Below, one piece after another: positions 19,618 through 30,542 of a stretch of DNA of 64,000 bases. The DNA is from Tetramitus jugosus (lineage: Eukaryota; Heterolobosea; Eutetramitea; Acrasida; Vahlkampfiidae). The position numbers and the translations under genes were made by a program. The first letter of the stretch is position 1; each line of letters starts with the position of its first letter. The notes under the pieces are model-generated. The model saw only the letters and a list, made by a program, of their open reading frames with translations, was not told the DNA's origin and made no database searches. Where the stretch lies: NCBI GenBank assembly GCA_937625935.1, contig OW569359.1, forward strand, positions 434,001-498,000, given 5' to 3'.

Positions 19618-20490
19618 ATGGACACAACGACACCTCTACCTCAAACGGTTTCTGACCTGGAGAAAGTGCCTTCCAGGAGGACTCTGTTTGACATTCGTTA
19701 CCTCGCTGCCTTCTTCATGTTTGTCAGTTCGGTCATACTTGTGGTTACTTTTGTTCTGCCCAGGCAAGATGATTCCAGTAGGTCTTCCATGCCGTCATCT
19801 GAATCATTCTATAGGAGTGGTAGTGATGAGATTACTCAAGTTCCAAAGAACAAGAGAGAACAGAGAAATGTCTTCTTCGATTTCGGTGCTAACAATGGTG
19901 ACTCTTTGGAGTCATTTGTAGGAAGCAAAGGCGCAGCGGGTGGTAAAGGACTTACCGGATTGGGGAAAGAAGGAAAGTGGGATCTCTGGGGCTTTGAAGC
20001 AAATCCCTTCTTCAATGAAAAGTTGACTCAGTTGAAAGATCGGTTGTCAGCAGTTACACTGCCCTCGGGAGAGAAACAGTACAATGTGTTTATGAAGAAT
20101 CAAACGGCTATCACGACAGAGGACTGTCAAGTTACCTTTTATTTGGATACGATGAATGGTGGTTGGAAAAACTATTGGGGTTCTTCTCTGTTCCCTCACC
20201 ATAGGGATGTTGTGTCCAGTGGTCAGAAAACAAAAGTTACTGTCGATGCTTATGGAGTGAGTCGTCTCATTATGGACAATTATTCCATGGAGGATTACAT
20301 TGTTGTAAAGTTGGATGCCGAAGGTATCGAATATGATATTTTGATAGACATGATGAAGACTGGTGCTCTAAACTATGTTGATTTATTGTTGTGTGAGTAT
20401 CATGATTGGATGGAGCCAAATCCAGGTTTGGGTGCTAATTTGAAGTTTATTCTGACCAAGATGGGTGTCAAGCAAGGTACTTGGAACTAG
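19618..20490 (+). CDS. FkbM-family methyltransferase with N-terminal membrane anchor
   Basis: A type II membrane protein of 290 residues. A single hydrophobic helix (about 29-48, YLAAFFMFVSSVILVVTFVL) follows a short cytosolic tail. The lumenal part is an FkbM-type SAM-dependent methyltransferase: NVFFDFGANNGDS is the SAM-binding motif I, LWGFEANP is motif II with the acidic ribose-binding Glu, and VKLDAEGIEYDIL is the typical FkbM C-terminal motif, then LLLCEYH. The family methylates hydroxyls, often on sugars. A Golgi-type topology suggests it acts on a glycan or glycolipid (inference). The domain looks complete. Confidence 0.82.
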   Translation: MDTTTPLPQTVSDLEKVPSRRTLFDIRYLAAFFMFVSSVILVVTFVLPRQDDSSRSSMPSSESFYRSGSDEITQVPKNKREQRNVFFDFGANNGDSLESFVGSKGAAGGKGLTGLGKEGKWDLWGFEANPFFNEKLTQLKDRLSAVTLPSGEKQYNVFMKNQTAITTEDCQVTFYLDTMNGGWKNYWGSSLFPHHRDVVSSGQKTKVTVDAYGVSRLIMDNYSMEDYIVVKLDAEGIEYDILIDMMKTGALNYVDLLLCEYHDWMEPNPGLGANLKFILTKMGVKQGTWN

Positions 20491-20536
20491 AAGTGTAAAT
20501 AAATGAAGATTCGAATCATTTTCCAGGTGTATTGTC

Positions 20537-22918
20537 TCACATATCGAGGAGAAATTCTAATTGACCCACGTCTTCTTGTCGTTTTACGTAATGAGTTCGA
20601 ATCAGAGCAATGAGCCGTCGCAAGTGCAGTTCCATTCCACAATCAGATATGGTTGTCTTGAACAAGATGTCATCAGTGCAATTGTCGTCGCAATACTTTG
20701 CAAGACAATGTTCAATACTGAGTCGTACTTCCTCCTTTTCAGCTAATGTAAGACCCTCTGACTTTTCGAAAGCAGACTTTGCAAGCATTTCAATAATGAA
20801 GCGACACGCTACACCCACTGGTGCATCTTCTCCGTGACTCCTTTCAATATCCAAGGCGAAGCAGTCAACGAGCGAATCGATTCTGTGCCAGAAGTCAAGT
20901 AGTTTTAAAGATACAATCGATGGACAGTGAATGAGAGCAGTCATGGTTTCAATTGCATTTTGCTCGATACTAACCGAACGGTGATAAAAGTATCTGATGA
21001 ATGCTAAGCTTCGCAATTGATTCATGCGACGAGGAAAAATTGTTGGAGTATGGGGAATTGATACACTCTTGATGTTAGGGCAACAACGTAGTATCAAATC
21101 AAGGGATGAAGATTGAGTCATACAGGTAAGGGAGCGCAGCTTTGGACAATGCTCTAACATAGTATTGAGATGGTGTTGTTCATATCTATTGTAAGTAAAA
21201 TCCTCAAGATTCATGTGCCCATAGGACGTGTGCTCTGTTGTTGTTGGATTTGATGGGACATGTCCCCACATATTTCCACCACCGGTTACTGACAGTTTTT
21301 TCAGCTTCTCAGGCTGATGCTGTAGAACAGTGGGTATGGTTGAACTGTTACAATTGATGGATAATTCGGTTAATCCATGACAAAATGTCAATATGTTACT
21401 TAAGTCAATAGTTTCTATCGCGCGCTGAATTGTTAGTTGTTTCAGATTACGGCATGCGTCCACGACTTGGCTCACTGTAAGACCTGCTCTGAGCTCTCTG
21501 AACGATAAACTCTGAATATGACTAAGCAAGTGAAGCTCATAATCTCGGACTGCTAAATCACAATTCTTAGCCTGGAGTGATTTCACACGACTATTTCCAC
21601 ACACATCTCCAATGCCTATGAGCGGTATTTGATTGTATGAACTATGCTCACGTGTGAGGATAATTTCTTCTAAGACTGAAGGTGTTGTGCTTGAAGTAGA
21701 AGCAGCAGTAGAGGGAACTGTATACAGTCCTACTTTGATATTTAGACATCTCAATGAATCTCTCAGTGCATCTGTGATATGAGACACATGTTGATGCAAA
21801 TTGGTTGGAATCATGTCATGTTCGAGTATGAGAGTGGAAATTTTGGAACAACCATTAACCATCTCCACTATGCTATCATCAACAGAGGAGTTGTCCTGGC
21901 TACCCATGGGTACAATTGTTGTCACAAAACGAACGCTTTCCAGTTCCTTACAATGTTTCCCCAAGACTAAGAACAACTCTTCGGTGGCCGGGAGTGATTC
22001 AACCGACAAGGATCGAAGATTAGGCGACTTCCTACATAGTCTCTCCAGGAATCGACAATACAAGCTAGTTTGGTGATGATGGCCCTTGCGCCAGTGATGA
22101 TACTCAATTGTCTCTAAGCACGAATACTCAGCCAAAGTGTCATTCTGTTTCGTTTTTGCATCAAATAGGAGTTGTTCATAGGAAGTGATATACGTGCAGC
22201 TCAAGTCACGATGAACCACAGAAAACAACCTCAACTCCTTGAGTTGCTCACATGATTGCAAAACACCTTTCAGAATTTCTAGATCCACGATCGTACAATG
22301 TATAGACAGTGATTGTAGATTTTGGAGAATCTCTGGATCACAAGCGCACAGCTTTTTGAGCAAGTCATGAATAAACGTTGTATTTTCTAAAGAGCTCATA
22401 CCAACGAACTGAATGCTCCTGAATTGACACACCTTTATCAATTCATAGAGATACTTGAATTGAACATGGCTCAACGATTGATCACTATCTGTTTCCAGAG
22501 TCTCTCCAAGAAGTGTGTCCACTGTTTCTTCTGCTTCTTCTTCCTCGTCATCGTACTTCTTGTCACTTGTTGAGGTGTCTTGCTCCTGGCTTGTTGTTGT
22601 TTCTGCCTCCTGTTGCATCAGCACACTTCGATTAAACATGGCCTTGTTGCGCAAAACAATCTGAATTTTGTCATATTGCCAAAACTCTGAGGAATGAACT
22701 CGAAAGTACATGTGACTGTTCAACAAGGACAACAAGTAAAAGTAAAAGTAGACCGCAGAGAGAGAAGACTCTGCTGGCAAAGATGAAAATGAGTTATCGA
22801 ACAGAAAAGCTGCCACTTGATGATAAATCTCTGTTGGAAGATCATCGAAGCCACTACGTTGAACAACAACACTTGATTCATTGTCATTGCTATTGGGGTG
22901 CTCAAGTTCTTCAATCAT
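20537..22918 (-). CDS. F-box/leucine-rich-repeat protein
   Basis: A 793-residue protein. An F-box-like segment near residues 22-65 (FDDLPTEIYHQVAAFLF ... YFRVHSSEFWQYD) would bind SKP1. Degenerate LRRs follow, with units such as CEQLKELRLFSVV, SPNLRSLSVESLP, CRNLKQLTIQRAI, CHGLTELSINCNS and CPKLRSLTCMTQS. An acidic/Gln linker (about 105-140) separates F-box and repeats. These proteins choose substrates for SCF ubiquitin ligases; the substrate is unknown. Two more F-box/LRR genes lie at 28541 and 30543. It ends 46 bp from the convergent FkbM gene. Confidence 0.75.
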   Translation of the reverse strand: MIEELEHPNSNDNESSVVVQRSGFDDLPTEIYHQVAAFLFDNSFSSLPAESSLSAVYFYFYLLSLLNSHMYFRVHSSEFWQYDKIQIVLRNKAMFNRSVLMQQEAETTTSQEQDTSTSDKKYDDEEEEAEETVDTLLGETLETDSDQSLSHVQFKYLYELIKVCQFRSIQFVGMSSLENTTFIHDLLKKLCACDPEILQNLQSLSIHCTIVDLEILKGVLQSCEQLKELRLFSVVHRDLSCTYITSYEQLLFDAKTKQNDTLAEYSCLETIEYHHWRKGHHHQTSLYCRFLERLCRKSPNLRSLSVESLPATEELFLVLGKHCKELESVRFVTTIVPMGSQDNSSVDDSIVEMVNGCSKISTLILEHDMIPTNLHQHVSHITDALRDSLRCLNIKVGLYTVPSTAASTSSTTPSVLEEIILTREHSSYNQIPLIGIGDVCGNSRVKSLQAKNCDLAVRDYELHLLSHIQSLSFRELRAGLTVSQVVDACRNLKQLTIQRAIETIDLSNILTFCHGLTELSINCNSSTIPTVLQHQPEKLKKLSVTGGGNMWGHVPSNPTTTEHTSYGHMNLEDFTYNRYEQHHLNTMLEHCPKLRSLTCMTQSSSLDLILRCCPNIKSVSIPHTPTIFPRRMNQLRSLAFIRYFYHRSVSIEQNAIETMTALIHCPSIVSLKLLDFWHRIDSLVDCFALDIERSHGEDAPVGVACRFIIEMLAKSAFEKSEGLTLAEKEEVRLSIEHCLAKYCDDNCTDDILFKTTISDCGMELHLRRLIALIRTHYVKRQEDVGQLEFLLDM

Positions 22919-23015
22919 CTTCTTTCTCTAAGTGTTCTTTAGTTTTTTGGGTGGTGAGAACTGGCCACACGAACTTCAATTCAAAGATTCACCTTTTTTT
23001 TAATGTTGTGCTGAG

Positions 23016-24269
23016 TCATGGCATTACTATCCGTTGTGTCTGGCAATGAGATTCTTGCTCGTTTGACCAAATCATGGCTTCAGCACTGTGCAACTGTGCG
23101 TCACAAATTTCATAGACATTGTAGCGAGGAACTCGCTTTTTCTTAGGGTCGTTTTGTGTACTACTGCCAGGATCCAAGTTCAGTGTTCTCTTTGCGTTGT
23201 GGTGATTGGGCAACCAACATGCATAATCGTGATGCGTGTGGCCATTTAACACCAAGTCAACACCGTGCCCGAAACAAAAGTTTTGAACGAGCTCCATGTC
23301 CTTCTTGTTCATTCCATGCATGAACTCATGATACTTGCTTTCAGGGTGTCTGTTCACAGGTGGATGATGCATCATCACAATCTTGTACACATTGGCAGTT
23401 GATTGTGTGGCCGCTAGTTCATCAAGCACTGTTTGAAGCAAATCACTTGCTTGTTGCATTTGAACTTGACCAATGTTGCCTCGTGCAACAAATGGCTTGG
23501 TAGGATAACCTGTATTGAGACCAAGAATGACAACATGCTGAGCAAATGAATCACCTGTAGAGTTCTCTTGTGACAATACTTTGATGTTTGGAAAGTATTG
23601 ATAGTAGCGGTGAAGAGAGGAAGCTTCACCACCAGTAGCCGTACTTGTTGTGCCCAAACAATCGCCAAATAGCTCTCCAAAGTAATCCTTTTCTATGGAC
23701 TCATGAGTATAGGTATCATGGTTACCAGGCACAATGGACACGTGCCTCCAAGCTTCATCCATGTTCCCCTGTGGTTGACTTGCCAAAGTTTTCGCTTGAG
23801 CTAAAGAAAAAGGAGTCAAGCGATCCAAAAAATGTTCATTGAGCAATTGTCGCACACGAGCAAACTCGTCATACAGTGAAATATTGGTAATATCACCAGT
23901 AATCAACAAGTGATCCATATTGGGAGCTTGTTGTTCCTTTTCCTTGAGCATGGCTTGTTCAAGGGCTTGTTGGAAGATTGGCACAGGATAGGCATCAGGG
24001 CCTCTGTTGTACTTGATGTTGAGGTATCCTTGAATTTGCTTGTAGTCTCTTAGACGATTATGTCGCAAAAAATGGAGAACAGAAGCTTTGCTACGAGTGA
24101 ACAAGTGTGGTTGCCAAACGTGGACATCACTCATGTGAGCAAAGCGTATCGTTGGAGCAGAATTGTTCTTGTGATTATTGGATGGGATCACATGTTGCTT
24201 GCAACTCTTGAGAAGCGAGTGCTGTATCGCATTGCGTTGTTGAAGCAGTAAAGCTCCAGTTTTGATCAT
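23016..24269 (-). CDS. Calcineurin-like metallophosphoesterase
   Basis: All five metallophosphoesterase blocks are present in order: MSDVHVWQ (D-x-H), LLITGDI (GD), VPGNHDTY (GNHD), MMHHPPV (H) and NGHTHHD (GHxH), so a two-metal active site is expected. The overall build is like the Icc/CpdA cyclic-nucleotide phosphodiesterase branch, but the substrate cannot be read out. The first 40 residues are basic and polar with no acidic residues (MIKTGALLLQQRNAIQ...), which suggests mitochondrial import. It is divergently transcribed from the ULK4-like gene with a 138-bp shared promoter. Confidence 0.85.
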   Translation of the reverse strand: MIKTGALLLQQRNAIQHSLLKSCKQHVIPSNNHKNNSAPTIRFAHMSDVHVWQPHLFTRSKASVLHFLRHNRLRDYKQIQGYLNIKYNRGPDAYPVPIFQQALEQAMLKEKEQQAPNMDHLLITGDITNISLYDEFARVRQLLNEHFLDRLTPFSLAQAKTLASQPQGNMDEAWRHVSIVPGNHDTYTHESIEKDYFGELFGDCLGTTSTATGGEASSLHRYYQYFPNIKVLSQENSTGDSFAQHVVILGLNTGYPTKPFVARGNIGQVQMQQASDLLQTVLDELAATQSTANVYKIVMMHHPPVNRHPESKYHEFMHGMNKKDMELVQNFCFGHGVDLVLNGHTHHDYACWLPNHHNAKRTLNLDPGSSTQNDPKKKRVPRYNVYEICDAQLHSAEAMIWSNEQESHCQTQRIVMP

Positions 24270-24271
24270 GA

Positions 24272-24300
24272 TTGGCGCGTGGTTTTTGGTTTTGGCGCGA
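24272..24300. promoter_or_regulatory. Paired E2F-like sites in divergent promoter
   Basis: TTGGCGCG at 24272-24279 and TTTGGCGCGA at 24291-24300 match the TTTSGCGC E2F/DP consensus, about 19 bp apart. They lie between the metallophosphoesterase start (24269) and the ULK4-like start (24408). Binding is inference. Confidence 0.4.
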
Positions 24301-24407
24301 TTTTCGGGTTGTCGGAGTTGCGAAGAAGAGAGAAGAGCAGCACTACGGAGTTCTGAGTCGCGACCATAACAACGAATCTATTGACAAGCACTTGGGATTC
24401 TTTTCAA

Positions 24408-27400
24408 ATGGATAACTTTCAAATCTATGAAGAAATTGGAAGAGGTATGATGCACCGTTTCGTATGAACTTCCCATTGGAAGAATACCATGACATAACAT
24501 TGAACTGTTTTTTCCAATCCAGGCAAGTTCTCCATTGTTTATAAGGCTAGGAAGCGTAAAACGATACAATATGCTGCTGTCAAGTGCGTTGATAAGTTTC
24601 ACAAGCAAAAGGTTGTGAATGAAGTCAAGATATTGAACATGTTGGATCACCCTAATGTTCTCAAATTCTTCAATTGGTATGAAACAAGTAATCACTATTG
24701 GATCATTATCGAGTTTTGTTCTGGAGGAGATTTGATGAATCTATTGGCCCAAGATGGATCTCTTCCAGAAGAAACAGTTCATTTGTTTGGAACTGATTTA
24801 GTGAATGGTTTACAGTATGTAGTAAGAGCGAATGTCCTGTTATGTAATGAGTATATTAACCATTATGTTGGAAAAACAATCAAGAACTGTTCATGCCAAG
24901 GGCATTGTGTACTGTGATTTGAAACCATCAAATGTTCTGTTAGATGGTTCTGGTGTATTAAAGTTGAGTGATTTTGGATTGGCTCAACAAGTGAAGGAGA
25001 TTGAAGTAAATGCAGCCAAAAAGGACGGAAATGTAACAGCCGGTGGTCCTCCCAAGAGAGGAAGTCCTTGTTACATGGCGCCAGAGTTATTTCAAGGAGG
25101 TTTCTATTCTGTGTATTCCGATTTATGGTCTTTGGGTTGTGTATTATATGAGCTGGCATCAGGTTCTCCACCGTTCGTGGGTCAAACATTCGAAACGTTG
25201 GTTGATGCAATTTTAAATGAGGAAGTACAACCTCTATCAGGATGTAGTCCAGAATTTAATGATCTGATTCGAGGCCTGTTGCAGAAGCGGCCTAGCGACA
25301 GATATGGGTGGGATGTAGGTAACAGACTTATTTTTTGATAACTCAAACCATTATCTGAATTAATTCTTTTTCATTCAACAGATTTTAAGAGAGCACAAGT
25401 TTTGGAAGGAAAAGATTAGAGTGCCAACGACAGAAGAACGGAGATATCTTTTCCCTCCAATTCAACAAATTTCTTCGATGGGCAGGAGTGAAAAGAATAT
25501 AGAAGCAAAACAAAACGTTATGAGACTATCGAAGATTGTAAAATCGAACATTGAAAAGGAACGAGGGCCATCCTATGACAATAAGAATGTTTCATCTGAG
25601 GGTCATGATGCAGAATACAATTTTGACGAGTCCGAGGATGAAGTCGTGGATGATAGTGCAAAGGAAGAGTCGGATTATGAAGAAACCATAGAGGAGAATT
25701 CGGGTAAGTAACTTAGATTTTGGTATTTGGGTTTTGTTTCAATTAACTAACACTTAGTAGAGGTCGATGAGCCAGCGAGGCAAATAGCTCAAGTAGGAGG
25801 TCATACACGAATCAACTCCTCAGAGTCAGATTCTATTAGATCTTCTGTGAGCTCTCGTGTCGCAACAGAGTATTCACACACTGCGATCGTCAACGAAGCG
25901 AATGTCAAAATTTCATCATTTGAAACATCAATGGACTTGTTATTCACAGATTCCGACACTTATGTTAAGCCAATTATTTCAAACAGCAGAATAGAGAAAA
26001 TTCCTGAAACAAAATTCGAGAAGGATAAATTATCATTCTCCCCATACAGCTTGGATGATGTGCTAAAGATGCCCCAATCAGAGCTGGAGAAATATTTGAC
26101 ACTCGTGTATAAGTGTATAGGTGGTACGACTCCTGTTCCGAAAAAATTGAATACTCTATGTTACTTCGAAACTTTGTGTTCTGATGCTCAGTCTGCCAAC
26201 TTGTTCATCAACAGCTCTCTCATGAAATTGTTTGTCAAAATGTTGAAAAGTTACAAGTCACCCATGTTAAAATGTCGATTATGTTCTGTAATGGGATTGT
26301 TGATGCGACATGCCACATACATCTCCAGCGAGCTTCAAACCACTGGAATTTTTGAAGTTCTACTGGATCTCTTGAGCGAAAACAGTGTGAAAGTTAAAAG
26401 ACGAGCTGTATCATGTATCGGAGAGTTATTATTCTACATTGCATCACAGGATGAGAACAAAGATGAATCTTGGAATGATGTTCCATCAACTATAATCAAA
26501 GCTATTATAGATTCCTTAAAATCGACAGATGAAATAATTCAGCATTATTCAACGAAAACCATTGAAAATATAACTGCACAGAGTTTATATGCGTTGAAGT
26601 TCTCCACTTTAGAAACTGTTCAGAATATGGTTAAGATATTTACCAAGACTCAAAACGAGCATCTCAGGGGAAGCGCCATTTCATCGCTTGCTCGAATTAG
26701 CAAACATAAGAACTCACTTGCAATTCAAATCTTGGATCAACTTACCCCAAAGATTGTGGTCGCTTTATTGAAAGACAATAATGTCCGGGCACAACAATCA
26801 GTGTTGAACATTGTAAATATTGGATTGGTAGTCGACAGTACTGCCAAACAGTGCCAAAAAGTTGTTGAGAATGGATCATTTGCAGATTTTATCATGGACT
26901 TAATGGAATTCACTAGTGCAACATTGAGAGGAAAATCCATTATGACTTTCCATTTGATGTCTCGAGCTAATCCCTCATTCATTTTACAATGTTGTGAAAG
27001 TAGATTATGTGCACTTCTGGAAAGAATGTACAACAAAGAGAAGGATTCTTATGTACGAAAGTGTATGAGTTGTCTAATAGAATCGATTGGAAAATTGGTT
27101 CCTCCGCTTGTTGACTCAGCAGCTCAATCTCTGGAAAGAGGGACTCAACAACGACAAAAATCTCTGACTGTGGTCCTTCATATCATGACAACTCCTTGTA
27201 TTAGTCAAAGAGCTGTATCAATAGAATTCATTAACCATTTAGCTCGATGTATGCAAAACTTGGAAGTATCTGACCCATTCGAAGATTTTACAAAAACATT
27301 GCTCTTGATTATTGAAGCAGTTTCACAACAACAAACCGTGGTGAATCAACATAAGGCCATTACAGAATCTCTCCTTCCAAGTTTAGTCCACATGATTAAA

Positions 27401-28405
27401 TCGGAGAGTGGTGATATTAGATTCTTGTGTTTGAAGATATTTACAGACATCTTGGTCCGATACTTGAATGATGCCAATATATACAATTCTCAACACCCCA
27501 ATGACGGAGATTGCACACATGCGATTAATGAGTTTATCATCAAGTTGTTGCTTCCTAGATATAAGTTCATTTTGGAGGACCAAGATCCTATACCTCTCTA
27601 CGGTCTGAAATTGCTCAACAATATCGCTGAACACAATCCTGGATTCATTAATGTTATTCATAAGTTGGATCTAGTTCCCAAGTTGTTTGACTTTTTTGAG
27701 TTAGAACACCGAAACAACAATGTACATAATGTTCGACTTATTCTGAAAGTTATTGCTGCTGATGTATTGGAAGATGAATCAATGTATAATTTGGGATTGA
27801 TCGCCAAGTTAAATGCGGTTCTCTCCTATGCCTTCTCTAATGGAGTTGATACATTCTTTGAACCATGTCTTGGAATTGTCGATCACCTACTCTATCTTTC
27901 ATCTAGATTACTGCACAAGTGTCAAACTCAAACAGTAGATAAAACAATGAAAGAGAAAGCGAACAATATTCGGCAATGGAACGAATCTCTGCTGGACAAT
28001 ATCAGCGTCTATTTAGAATTGTGTTGTCACACTGATATCACTATTGCTGAAGCAAGTGCTCATGTACTGTTGTTATTGGCTCAGCAATACACCTCGATTC
28101 ATGATATTCTCACCTCGAAGGGCTTGGTTCTGTTACGAAAAGGATTGATGGAATACTTGAAGGTCAGTCAGTTGACCAACACATCTGATGTTGATTCGTC
28201 GTCAGATGCCCCGTCGGAGGACAAACACAGTGCAGGAGTGTATATTCTGAAGTTGTTGCTTCTAATACTGCAATCCTCTCCTCAATTTTCAACAAGAATA
28301 AGGAGCGATGACTTCCTCCCGAAAACAATATCACGGTTGGCATCAGAGAAACATGAAACCACCACTGCAATCACAGCCCAACAGCTTGACAAGCTCCTCC
28401 AATAA
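24408..28405 (+). CDS. ULK4: ULK4/RUNKEL-type kinase with ARM/HEAT tail, 5 exons
   Basis: I joined five exons: 24408-24444, 24523-24814, 24885-25314, 25382-25703 and 25758-28405. The introns are 78, 70, 67 and 54 nt, with donors GTATGA, GTATGT, GTAGGT and GTAAGT. Every phase closes, giving 1242 residues. The N-terminal kinase opens with DNFQIYEEIGRG like human ULK4 and plant RUNKEL, and keeps WYETSNHYW and the closing APE ... SDLWSLGC. Unlike human ULK4, it has a full catalytic set: AAVK (Lys 33), YCDLKPSN (Asp 121), SDFG (Asp 139). A Glu/Asp-rich linker follows; about residues 380-1242 are ARM/HEAT-like helical repeats, as in ULK4/RUNKEL. The conserved VKPIISNSRIE stretch links linker and repeats. 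ULK4-family proteins act in ciliary motility and microtubule organisation. Confidence 0.9.
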
Positions 28406-28540
28406 ATTATTGATGTGGTATGTCAATTGTAAAGTAGAAAAGGCTAATTGTGGTTTTAATCTTCTGGAGTTCGGAGTTTTCTTGTAGCTCCAGAATTTCA
28501 TCGAAGTAGAAAACGAACTAACAAAGAAGCAAAAGACAGC

Positions 28541-30202
28541 ATGAAACGTTTATTAGAAAGAGCTTGTGAAAGCAACAGTGAGTCCATAAAGAGAAAGCGA
28601 AGCACTGAAAGCGATCTCCCAGCTTTTGAAATTGGTTCTTTGTTGTGTAAGGACACTTGGTCCAATATTATTGAATTTTGTGACACCCCAGAATGGTTAC
28701 AATTGAGTTACACTTGCAAAGGGATCAATCAATTCAAATTTAATCGATTGTTCATGGTCAACAAGAAGAGAACTCTCAGGAGAGCTTTGGAGCCTGAAGA
28801 AGTGGAACACTACTTTCGATTGGCAAAAGGAACATTGTTCAATGTTGACTTGTACACCCATCCGTTTGTACTGGATGAACATTTTCAGTATTTGGAGGGC
28901 ATCCACACACTTGATATGAGTGATTGTGATCGAGTCACAGACAAGGCCTTCCCTCATTTGACTGGTATTCATACACTCGTTATGAGAGAGTGCAAGAATA
29001 TTACAGATAAGGCGCTTGTTCATTTGAAAGGTATTCATACACTCGATATGAAACTTTGTGGCCAAATCACAGGCAAAACATTTTGTCATTTGAGTGGTAT
29101 CCACACGCTCAGTGTGAGTCATTGCCATAGAATAAGAGACGATACTTTTTCTCATTTGAGTGGTATCCACTCACTCAACATGAGTTGTTGCACTCAGATT
29201 ACAGATGATGCGTTCCTTCATTTGACTGACATTCACACATTGGACATGAGTTGCTGTTCTCGAGTCACTGATGAGGCATTGACTTATTTGACTGGTATTC
29301 ACACACTTAAGATGAGTTCTTGTGATCGAATCACAGATGATGCATTTTCTAATTTGACGGGTATTCACGCTCTCAATGTGAGTCATTGTAAGAAAGTCAC
29401 AGACGATGCATTTCCTCATCTGATTGGCATTCACACACTTGATATAAGTGGTTGTGAGAATATCACAGATGAAGCATTCTCTTATTTAGGTGGTATTCAT
29501 ACACTCAATGTGAACTACTGCCGTGGCATTACCGACAATGCATTTACTCACTTGACTGGTATTCACACACTTGATATCGGTAGTTGTGATCAGATCACAG
29601 ACAGGGCGTTAGCTAGTTTGACCGGGATACACACTCTCGATATGAATCGTTGTAATCAAATTACAAATCAAGCCTTTTCTTATTTAAGTGGCATTCACAC
29701 ACTCAAGATGAGTCATTGCAACCAAATCACAGACGATGCATTTCCTCATTTGCTGGGTATTCACACGCTGGATATAAGTCATTGTAGTAAGATCACAGAC
29801 AACGCATTTCAGTATCTGCCTGGCATTCATACTCTTGATGTGAGTAATTGTGAACAAATCACGGATCGAGCCTTTTCATATTTGCCTGGCATTCACACAC
29901 TCAATATGAGCTATTGCAGTCAAGTCACAGACATGGCATTTCCTCCTTTGAGTGGTGTTCACACACTCAACATGAGAAACTGCAATCGAATTACAGACAA
30001 AGCATTTTCTTATTTGACTGACGTTCACACGCTTGAGATGAGTCTGAGCAAGGATGTCACAGAAAATATATTTCTTTGTTTGCCTGGCATTCGCACACTC
30101 TATGTGAATAGTTACAATCGAAGAGTGACAAAGGGAGCATATGCTAATTTGCTAACTTTTCCCAGAGTGTCTGTTTGTCATGAAGTCAGTCTTGATATTT
30201 GA
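28541..30202 (+). CDS. F-box-like protein with 19 regular leucine-rich repeats
   Basis: A 553-residue protein. The N-terminal 100 residues contain an F-box-like helix set (CKDTWSNIIEFCDTPEWLQLSYTCKGINQF). From about residue 120 to the end run 19 tandem 22-residue repeats of consensus GIHTLDMSxCxxITDxAFxxL, an LRR variant with a conserved His-Thr pair. Repeats 1-17 are very regular; the last two decay (MSLSKDVTEN, VNSYNRRVTK). It probably recognises a substrate for an SCF-type ubiquitin ligase, although the F-box itself is weak. It is the first of two adjacent plus-strand F-box/LRR genes. Confidence 0.8.
   Translation: MKRLLERACESNSESIKRKRSTESDLPAFEIGSLLCKDTWSNIIEFCDTPEWLQLSYTCKGINQFKFNRLFMVNKKRTLRRALEPEEVEHYFRLAKGTLFNVDLYTHPFVLDEHFQYLEGIHTLDMSDCDRVTDKAFPHLTGIHTLVMRECKNITDKALVHLKGIHTLDMKLCGQITGKTFCHLSGIHTLSVSHCHRIRDDTFSHLSGIHSLNMSCCTQITDDAFLHLTDIHTLDMSCCSRVTDEALTYLTGIHTLKMSSCDRITDDAFSNLTGIHALNVSHCKKVTDDAFPHLIGIHTLDISGCENITDEAFSYLGGIHTLNVNYCRGITDNAFTHLTGIHTLDIGSCDQITDRALASLTGIHTLDMNRCNQITNQAFSYLSGIHTLKMSHCNQITDDAFPHLLGIHTLDISHCSKITDNAFQYLPGIHTLDVSNCEQITDRAFSYLPGIHTLNMSYCSQVTDMAFPPLSGVHTLNMRNCNRITDKAFSYLTDVHTLEMSLSKDVTENIFLCLPGIRTLYVNSYNRRVTKGAYANLLTFPRVSVCHEVSLDI
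28898..30151 (+). repeat. 66-bp tandem coding repeats (LRR units)
   Basis: About 19 units of 66 bp, each beginning near GGCATTCACACACT. Units differ mostly at third positions and in the variable middle codons, which is typical of repeats kept by selection on protein. The regular pattern also opens long antisense frames, which I do not call. Confidence 0.75.
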
Positions 30203-30542
30203 TTCAGCTGAATCAATGATTTTTCATTCTGTAATACATCATTATTTATCCCCTCGTTGTATCTTCTACGGCCGCGTGGTTCCATAATGTTGACTACAAA
30301 AATGATAGATGACAAGTGTCGGATACCAATCATTCGAATTTCACACTGTCTTATACCTCGGATATCTTTCATTTCCAAGATGTCGAGAATTGGATCATTG
30401 ACACAATTCATGCAATTCCTACCGAAATGAAACCTCTCTTCATAATCTCGCCCGAGGGTACCCAATAAAACAGCTCCAATCCTATCACTCAACAACACAA
30501 ACCACAATCAACAATTCCACACATTTCAATTGTACGTGTAAC
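30203..30542. other. Intergenic between two F-box/LRR genes
   Basis: A minus-strand frame is open over about 330 bases but starts from a TTG, not ATG. Its translation carries no recognised motif, so I do not call it. The last 60 bases form the A/C-rich leader of the next gene. Confidence 0.45.

Noticed and set aside
28697-29434. Two minus-strand frames opposite the LRR repeat gene
   Set aside because: They come from the regular 66-bp repeat, which leaves the antisense frame free of stops; the reading is a repeated pattern with no independent support.
30178-30507. 109-codon minus-strand frame between two F-box/LRR genes
   Set aside because: Begins with TTG and has no ATG near the start; no known motif.
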